In this document: piece after piece, positions 59,963-64,000 of the stretch
How the letters are laid out: every line of letters begins with the position of its first letter
How positions within the stretch are numbered: the first letter of the stretch is position 1
NCBI RefSeq assembly: GCF_000376565.1
Contig: NZ_BARG01000021.1
Span: 1-64,000 of the forward strand
Reading direction: 5' to 3'
DNA length: 64,000 nt
DNA from: Streptomyces hokutonensis
GTDB taxonomy: Bacteria > Actinomycetota > Actinomycetes > Streptomycetales > Streptomycetaceae
Translations under genes and position numbers: made by a program
The notes under the pieces: model-generated
Databases searched by the model: none
What the model saw: only the letters and a program-made list of their open reading frames with translations
What the model was told of the DNA's origin: nothing

Positions 59963-60924
59963 GCGTCCTCCTCGATCGACGTCCCGGTCAGCGTATCGAT
60001 CAACGTGTGGCCGCGCTCGATGAGTTGGGCCAGCTGTTTGAGATGGTCCTCGGTCGGTTCCGTGAGCGGCGGACGGACCTCGCCGACGTCCAGACCGCGC
60101 ATCCGCACGCCCGCCTTGACCAGCGAGACCGCGTAACCGCGTCCCTGGGCGCGCAGTTCGACGAACGGCCGGTAGAAGCCGTCCAGGAGGCGGTTCGCCG
60201 TGGTGTCGTCGCCGGTCGCGAGGGCCCGGTGGAAGGCGAGCGCGAGCTCGGGGACGAAGCAGAACACGGCGGACGAGTAGAGGGTGATTCCGATGCCCCG
60301 GTAGGCGAGTTGGGTCTGTTCGGCGGTGGGCAGACCGTTGAAGTACAGGAAGTCGCCGGGGACTTCGCTGCGCACGGTGCTCACGATCCGCTGCATCAGG
60401 TCGAGGTCGCCGAGGCCGTCCTTGAAGCCGATGATGCCGTCGGTGCGGGCGAGTTCGACGACCGTGGCCGGGGTGAACACGGCGTTGTCGCGCTGGTAGA
60501 CGATGACGGGCAGCGCGGTCGACGCGGCCACCTCCCGGTAGTGCCGCAGCAGTCCCTCCTGCCCGGCGACGACCAGATACGGCGGCATGGCGAGCAGCCC
60601 GTCCGCCCCGGCGGCCTCCGCGAGCCGCGCGTACCGTACGGCGAGCGCGGTGCCGTAGCCCGCGCCGGCGACCACCGGCACCCGGCCCCCGGTCGCCTCC
60701 ACGGCGGCGCGCACGCACGCCTCGAACTCCTCGGGCAGCAGCGCGTGGAACTCGCCGGTGCCGCAGCACGCGAACACGGCGGCGGCACCGGCCTCGACGC
60801 CCTGGCGGACATGTGCGCGGTACACGTCGAGGTCGACGGCGCCGTCGGGGCCGTACGCGGTGACGGGGAAGAAGAGCGGACCGCTGGGGATACTGAGCCG
60901 GTCGGCGAGAGGGGCTGGCGTCAC
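59959..60924 (-). CDS. 5-dehydro-4-deoxyglucarate dehydratase
   Basis: The 321-residue class I TIM barrel belongs to the DHDPS family. SGPLFFPVTAYGPDGAVDL is at the N-terminus, CCGTGEFHAL near 53, Y143 in IVYQRDN, Schiff-base K168 in IIGFKDGLGD, and GITLYSSAVFCFVPELALAFH toward the end. These match 5-dehydro-4-deoxyglucarate dehydratases (EC 4.2.1.41), which decarboxylate and dehydrate the keto-deoxy acid to alpha-ketoglutarate semialdehyde and CO2. The GTG at 60924 has GGGAGA upstream. It is divergent from uronate dehydrogenase and shares promoter motifs with it. Confidence 0.9.
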   Translation of the reverse strand: MTPAPLADRLSIPSGPLFFPVTAYGPDGAVDLDVYRAHVRQGVEAGAAAVFACCGTGEFHALLPEEFEACVRAAVEATGGRVPVVAGAGYGTALAVRYARLAEAAGADGLLAMPPYLVVAGQEGLLRHYREVAASTALPVIVYQRDNAVFTPATVVELARTDGIIGFKDGLGDLDLMQRIVSTVRSEVPGDFLYFNGLPTAEQTQLAYRGIGITLYSSAVFCFVPELALAFHRALATGDDTTANRLLDGFYRPFVELRAQGRGYAVSLVKAGVRMRGLDVGEVRPPLTEPTEDHLKQLAQLIERGHTLIDTLTGTSIEEDA

Positions 60925-60991
60925 GGGCTCTCCCTTGAAACAGGCGCGTGCGTTCTTCTGATCAACGTCTACATTTCTGAACAGCCCCACC

Positions 60992-61094
60992 CTAAGGATC
61001 TGCCTCAGGGCGGGTCAAGCAGGCAATTGAGCAAGAAGGAAGCGGATTTCCCAGGTCCACGCCACACTTGACGGGCAGGGTGAACGATCCTTAG
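60992..61094. promoter_or_regulatory. Mirrored motif in the divergent uronate promoter region
   Basis: CTAAGGATC at 60992-61000 and GATCCTTAG at 61086-61094 form a perfect inverted repeat spanning about 100 bp. Each half lies 59-76 bp from a start codon, reading toward the dehydratase on one side and toward uronate dehydrogenase on the other. ACGTT follows at a similar distance in both directions. It is probably a shared regulator site or promoter module. Confidence 0.5.
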
Positions 61095-61106
61095 CGTGTC
61101 TATGAA

Positions 61107-61123
61107 TGTGAATGACGTTCACA
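61107..61123. promoter_or_regulatory. Operator candidate before uronate dehydrogenase
   Basis: TGTGAATGACGTTCACA has perfect 6-base arms around a 5-base centre, 31-47 bp before the ATG. It could be bound by the DeoR regulator encoded downstream or by another sugar-acid regulator. Confidence 0.5.
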
Positions 61124-61153
61124 GATAAAGCCGATGATCCTAGGAGACCGAGG

Positions 61154-61978
61154 ATGCCCGCTCCCCGCACCGTTCTGCTCACCGGCGCCGCAGGCGGACT
61201 CGGCACCCTGATGCGGGACCTGCTCCCCTCCTACGGCTACGAACTGCGGCTGCTGGATCTGCGCCCGATCGACGGCGAGCCGGACGCGATCACCGCCGAC
61301 CTCTCCGACCGGGCGGCGCTCCGCGAGGCCGTGCGGGGCGTCGACGCGATCATCCACCTCGCCGGCATCTCCCTGGAGGCCTCGTTCGACAAGATCCTCG
61401 CGTCGAACATCGAGGGCACGTACAACCTCTACGAGGCCGCCCGCGAGGAGGGTGTCGCCCGTATCGTCTTCGCCTCCTCCAACCACGCGGTGGGCTACAC
61501 CCCGAGGCCGCAGGGCGACACACCTCTTGATTCAAGCGTGCTCATCCCGATCGACACCCCGCACCGCCCCGACACCTTCTACGGCCTGTCCAAGTCCTTC
61601 GGCGAGGACCTCGCGCAGCTCTACTGGGACAAGCACGGTCTGGAGACCGTCTCCGTGCGCATCGGCTCCTGCTTCCCGGAGCCCAGCAGTGTGCGCATGC
61701 TGTCGATCTGGATGAGCCCCGCCGACGGCGCCCGCCTCTTCCACGCGGCCCTGACCGCCGAGGACGTACGGCACACGGTCGTCTACGGCTCCTCCGCCAA
61801 CACCCGCCTGTGGTGGGACCTGTCGACCGCGCGGGCACTGGGTTACGAGCCGCGGGACGACTCCGAGCCGTACGCCGAGAAGCTGATCGCCGAGCAGGGC
61901 GAGCTCCAGCCGGATGTCGAGGCGCACGCCTACCTCGGCGGCCACTTCGTGAACGACCCGCCGATCTGGCCGTACTGA
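61154..61978 (+). CDS. udh: Uronate dehydrogenase (NAD-dependent)
   Basis: The 274-residue short-chain dehydrogenase has GAAGGLG at 11-17 for NAD, FASSNHAVGY near 107-115, and Y143-xxx-K147 in DTFYGLSKSFGEDLAQLYWDKHGLE. VRIGSCFPEPSSVRMLSIW and VVYGSSANTRLWWDLS follow. The SSNH, RIGSCFPEP and WWD features are those of bacterial uronate dehydrogenases (EC 1.1.1.203), not of sugar-nucleotide epimerases. It oxidises D-galacturonate or D-glucuronate to the aldarolactone, the first step of the oxidative route. The ATG at 61154 with GGAG seven bases upstream is chosen over an earlier ATG at 61112. Confidence 0.9.
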   Translation: MPAPRTVLLTGAAGGLGTLMRDLLPSYGYELRLLDLRPIDGEPDAITADLSDRAALREAVRGVDAIIHLAGISLEASFDKILASNIEGTYNLYEAAREEGVARIVFASSNHAVGYTPRPQGDTPLDSSVLIPIDTPHRPDTFYGLSKSFGEDLAQLYWDKHGLETVSVRIGSCFPEPSSVRMLSIWMSPADGARLFHAALTAEDVRHTVVYGSSANTRLWWDLSTARALGYEPRDDSEPYAEKLIAEQGELQPDVEAHAYLGGHFVNDPPIWPY

Positions 61979-62274
61979 CACGGGCCGTACATCCGGTCGT
62001 ACTGACGGGAAAAGCACCTTCGCGGCGGCGGGCGGGCACCGAACGGGCCCGCCCGCCGGCGTGTTCGGGCGCGGACGCTGCCCGATCTCACGCCCCGGCG
62101 GACAGCGGCGCAGGTCCGCGACGGGCACGGCGCGCGGTAAACGGTCGCATACGGGCAGCATCGGGCGTGCAACAGGCCTGGTCAGTGCCGCGCACCCGCT
62201 GTAGAACTTCCCCCAAGGGTCCCACCAGGCCCGAACGGGCAGTACTCCAGGTGAGCGGGAAGGCGGTGTCGGCC
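61979..62274. other. Intergenic region between udh and the DeoR gene
   Basis: I see no gene in these 296 bp. They hold a terminator hairpin at 62027-62057 and a GTG at 62251 that could be an alternative DeoR start. CGTACTGAC occurs twice just after the udh stop. Confidence 0.5.
62027..62057 (+). terminator. Terminator of udh
   Basis: GGCGGGCGGG at 62027-62036 pairs perfectly with CCCGCCCGCC at 62048-62057 around an 11-base loop, about 50 bp after the udh stop. Confidence 0.75.
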
Positions 62275-63045
62275 ATGGGGACGAGTTCGGCGGAAGAACG
62301 TCAGCGCGAGATCGTACGAGCCGCGCGCCGCACCGGCTCGGTCGACGTCACCGCGCTCGCCGCCGAGCTGGGCGTGGCCAAGGAGACCGTACGGCGGGAT
62401 CTGCGCGCCCTGGAGGACCACGGGCTGGTCCGCAGGACCCATGGCGGGGCCTACCCCGTGGAGAGCGCCGGTTTCGAGACGACGCTCGCCTTCCGCGCCA
62501 CCAGCCATGTCCCGGAGAAGCGCCGGATCGCGGTCGCCGCGGCCGAGCTGCTCGGGGACGCCGAGACGGTCTTCGTCGACGAGGGCTTCACCCCCCAGCT
62601 CATCGCCGAGGCGCTGCCCAGGGACCGGCCGCTGACCGTGGTCACCGCGTCCCTGCCGGTCGCGGGCGTGCTCGCCGAGTCCGAGAACACCTCGGTGCTG
62701 CTGCTCGGCGGCCGGGTCCGGCACGGCACCCTGGCCACCGTCGACCACTGGACGACGAAGATGCTCGCCGGCTTCGTCCTCGACCTCGCCTTCATCGGCG
62801 CCAACGGCATCTCCCGCGAACACGGCCTGACCACGCCCGACCCCGCCGTCAGCGAGGTCAAGGCTCAGGCCATCCGCGCCGCCCGGCGCACCGTGTTCGC
62901 CGGTGTGCACACCAAGTTCGGAGCGGTCAGCTTCTGCAGGTTCGCCGAGATCGGCGCCCTGGAGACGATCGTCACGAGCACGCTGCTCCCGTCGGCCGAA
63001 GCCCACCGGTACTCACTTCTGGGGCCACAGGTCATCCGCGTCTAG
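62275..63045 (+). CDS. DeoR/GlpR family transcriptional regulator
   Basis: The 256-residue protein has an N-terminal DeoR helix-turn-helix (about 5-60; RQREIVRAARRTGSVDVTALAAELGVAKETVRRDLRALEDHGLVRRTHGG) and the DeoR C-terminal sensor domain (about 75-235). The sensor part has TVFVDEGFTPQLIAEAL, LLGGRVRHGTLATVD, DLAFIGANGI and TPDPAVSEVKAQAIRAA, features for sugar-phosphate-type ligands. It lies between udh and a sugar-binding lipoprotein, so it probably controls the uronate genes or the transporter. ATG at 62275; GTG 62251 is an alternative. Confidence 0.9.
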   Translation: MGTSSAEERQREIVRAARRTGSVDVTALAAELGVAKETVRRDLRALEDHGLVRRTHGGAYPVESAGFETTLAFRATSHVPEKRRIAVAAAELLGDAETVFVDEGFTPQLIAEALPRDRPLTVVTASLPVAGVLAESENTSVLLLGGRVRHGTLATVDHWTTKMLAGFVLDLAFIGANGISREHGLTTPDPAVSEVKAQAIRAARRTVFAGVHTKFGAVSFCRFAEIGALETIVTSTLLPSAEAHRYSLLGPQVIRV

Positions 63046-63051
63046 CACGCC

Positions 63052-63066
63052 GTTTGAAATTCCAAC
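63052..63066. promoter_or_regulatory. Operator candidate before the sugar-binding lipoprotein
   Basis: GTTTGAAATTCCAAC is an imperfect palindrome (12 of 15 positions match) just after the DeoR stop and 70-85 bp ahead of the next gene. A DeoR-type site is possible. Confidence 0.4.
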
Positions 63067-63085
63067 CGAGTCTCCACGTAGGGCA

Positions 63086-63111
63086 CGGCCACGCCCGGCC
63101 GGCGCCTTTTT
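63086..63111 (+). terminator. Possible weak terminator after the DeoR gene
   Basis: CGGCC and GGCCG form a 5-bp stem around ACGCCC, followed by GCGCC and TTTTT. It may separate DeoR transcription from the transporter gene. Confidence 0.35.
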
Positions 63112-63136
63112 CTCCCCATATGTGCAGGAGCGATCC

Positions 63137-64000
63137 ATGCGAACCCAGAGCCGACGACGGCCGCCGCGAGCCACGCTCGCCCTGGCCGCCGTAGGGACGC
63201 TGCTCGCCCCGCTGCTCTCCGGCTGCTGGGTCGGAGCGGGCGGCGCCGGATCAGGCGGCAACTCGATCAACGTCCTGATGGTCAACAACCCCCAGATGGT
63301 CGAACTCCAGAAACTGGCCCCGCACTTCACGAAGGAGACCGGCATCAAGGTCAACTTCACGGTGCTGCCCGAGAACGACGTCCGCGACAAGATCAGCCAG
63401 GACTTCGCCAACCAGGCCGGCCAGTACGACGTGGCGACCCTCTCCAACTACGAGATCCCGATCTACGCCCGCAACGGCTGGCTGCACGAGATGGACTCGT
63501 ACGTCGCGAAGGACCCCGCCTACGACGAGCAGGACATCCTCAAGCCGATGCGGGAGTCCCTGACCGCGGACGACGGCAAGCTCTACGGGCAGCCGTTCTA
63601 CGGCGAGTCGTCCTTCCTGATGTACCGCAAGGACGTGCTCGCCGCGAAGGGCCTCACGATGCCCGCGCACCCGACCTGGACCCAGGTGGCCGACATAGCC
63701 GCCGAGGTCGACGGCGCGAAGTCGGGCATGAAGGGCATCTGCCTGCGCGGGCTGCCCGGCTGGGGCGAGCTGATGGCGCCCCTGACCACCGTCGTGAACA
63801 CCTTCGGCGGCAGCTGGTTCACCAAGGACTGGAAGGCACAGCTCGACTCCCCCGCGTTCGAGCAGGCGACGAAGTTCTATGTCGACCTCGTCCGCAAGCA
63901 CGGCGAGTCCGGCGCGGCCCAGTCCGGGTTCGCCGAGTGCCTCAACAACATCACCCAGGGCAAGGTCGCCATGTGGTACGACGCCACCTCGGCGGCGGGC
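63137..64000 (+). CDS. Carbohydrate ABC transporter substrate-binding lipoprotein, 3' end outside window
   Basis: The first 288 codons are present. A lipoprotein signal has LLSGC (Cys30), then a family 1 solute-binding domain starts at about residue 43 with SINVLMVNNPQMVELQKLAPHFTKETGIKVNFTVLPENDVRDK. Typical segments YDVATLSNYEIPIYARNGWLHEMD and GQPFYGESSFLMYRKDVL resemble polyol or mannitol binding proteins (SmoE-like). The permease and ATPase genes should follow beyond the window. Start: ATG 63137 with AGGAG upstream. Ligand unknown; the adjacent DeoR/udh genes make a sugar acid or polyol plausible. Confidence 0.88.
   Translation, partial: MRTQSRRRPPRATLALAAVGTLLAPLLSGCWVGAGGAGSGGNSINVLMVNNPQMVELQKLAPHFTKETGIKVNFTVLPENDVRDKISQDFANQAGQYDVATLSNYEIPIYARNGWLHEMDSYVAKDPAYDEQDILKPMRESLTADDGKLYGQPFYGESSFLMYRKDVLAAKGLTMPAHPTWTQVADIAAEVDGAKSGMKGICLRGLPGWGELMAPLTTVVNTFGGSWFTKDWKAQLDSPAFEQATKFYVDLVRKHGESGAAQSGFAECLNNITQGKVAMWYDATSAAG

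Noticed and set aside
61154-61978. Calling the short-chain dehydrogenase a sugar-nucleotide epimerase
   Set aside because: Length of 274, SSNH, RIGSCFPEP and WWD features fit uronate dehydrogenase, and the neighbour is the uronate dehydratase.
1-64000. tRNA, rRNA, insertion sequences, attachment sites or a replication origin
   Set aside because: No cloverleaf with CCA-type end, no transposase motifs with terminal repeats, and no integrase was seen in either strand by reading.

Overview
The window is high-GC DNA with GTG/TTG starts, many 4-base ATGA/GTGA gene overlaps, a sortase-type LAETG protein, mycothiol-linked DinB-like proteins, ectoine genes and a common Streptomyces intergenic repeat. 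I read it as a Streptomyces (or close relative) chromosome segment. From memory, the left part follows the gene order around the ectoine cluster of S. coelicolor (SCO1860s-1880); this was not checked. I saw no tRNA, rRNA, CRISPR array or insertion sequence.

Left part (1-24.5 kb), mostly housekeeping and stress functions: a partial LAETG surface protein, an amidohydrolase, a polar amino-acid ABC importer operon, a class V aminotransferase, the ectoine/5-hydroxyectoine operon ectABCD, an ECF sigma factor with a zinc-finger anti-sigma protein, a second class V aminotransferase, a DsbA-like oxidoreductase, a GlxA/AraC regulator coupled to an acetyltransferase, a DHA2 efflux pump, a ketoglutarate-semialdehyde-type dehydrogenase divergent from an IclR regulator, a penicillin-binding protein, an NCS2 purine permease with a structured-looking leader, and a SigE-family sigma factor coupled to a membrane protein.

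Middle and right part (24.6-54.3 kb), a pectin and side-chain utilisation region: secreted rhamnogalacturonan lyase (PL4), two PL9 pectate lyases, a PL1 pectate lyase, two CE8 pectin methylesterases, a CE12 rhamnogalacturonan acetylesterase, two GH43 proteins, a complete carbohydrate ABC importer, an Idh/MocA oxidoreductase with a DUF6807 partner, and a GntR regulator followed by a DHDPS-family enzyme and an IlvD/EDD sugar-acid dehydratase. Four AAGCGCTT-type palindromes stand in front of the minus-strand transcription units, which suggests one LacI-type regulator whose gene is not in the window. The region is interrupted by a WXG100-like / RHS polymorphic toxin / immunity cassette (33.2-38.3 kb).

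Far right (54.4-64 kb): an MBL hydrolase and an HD protein with repeat-rich 3' ends, a TIGR03086 protein, DUF6010, and an MFS protein with a long low-complexity tail. Then comes an oxidative uronate module: 5-dehydro-4-deoxyglucarate dehydratase coupled to a protein of unknown function, divergent from uronate dehydrogenase, then a DeoR regulator and the start of another sugar-binding lipoprotein.

The inferred logic is that secreted enzymes cut pectin to galacturonate and pentoses, ABC systems import the products, and the sugar acids are oxidised and dehydrated to alpha-ketoglutarate semialdehyde. The dehydrogenase at 16.9-18.4 kb could feed this into the TCA cycle. The aldarate dehydratase step is not clearly identified.
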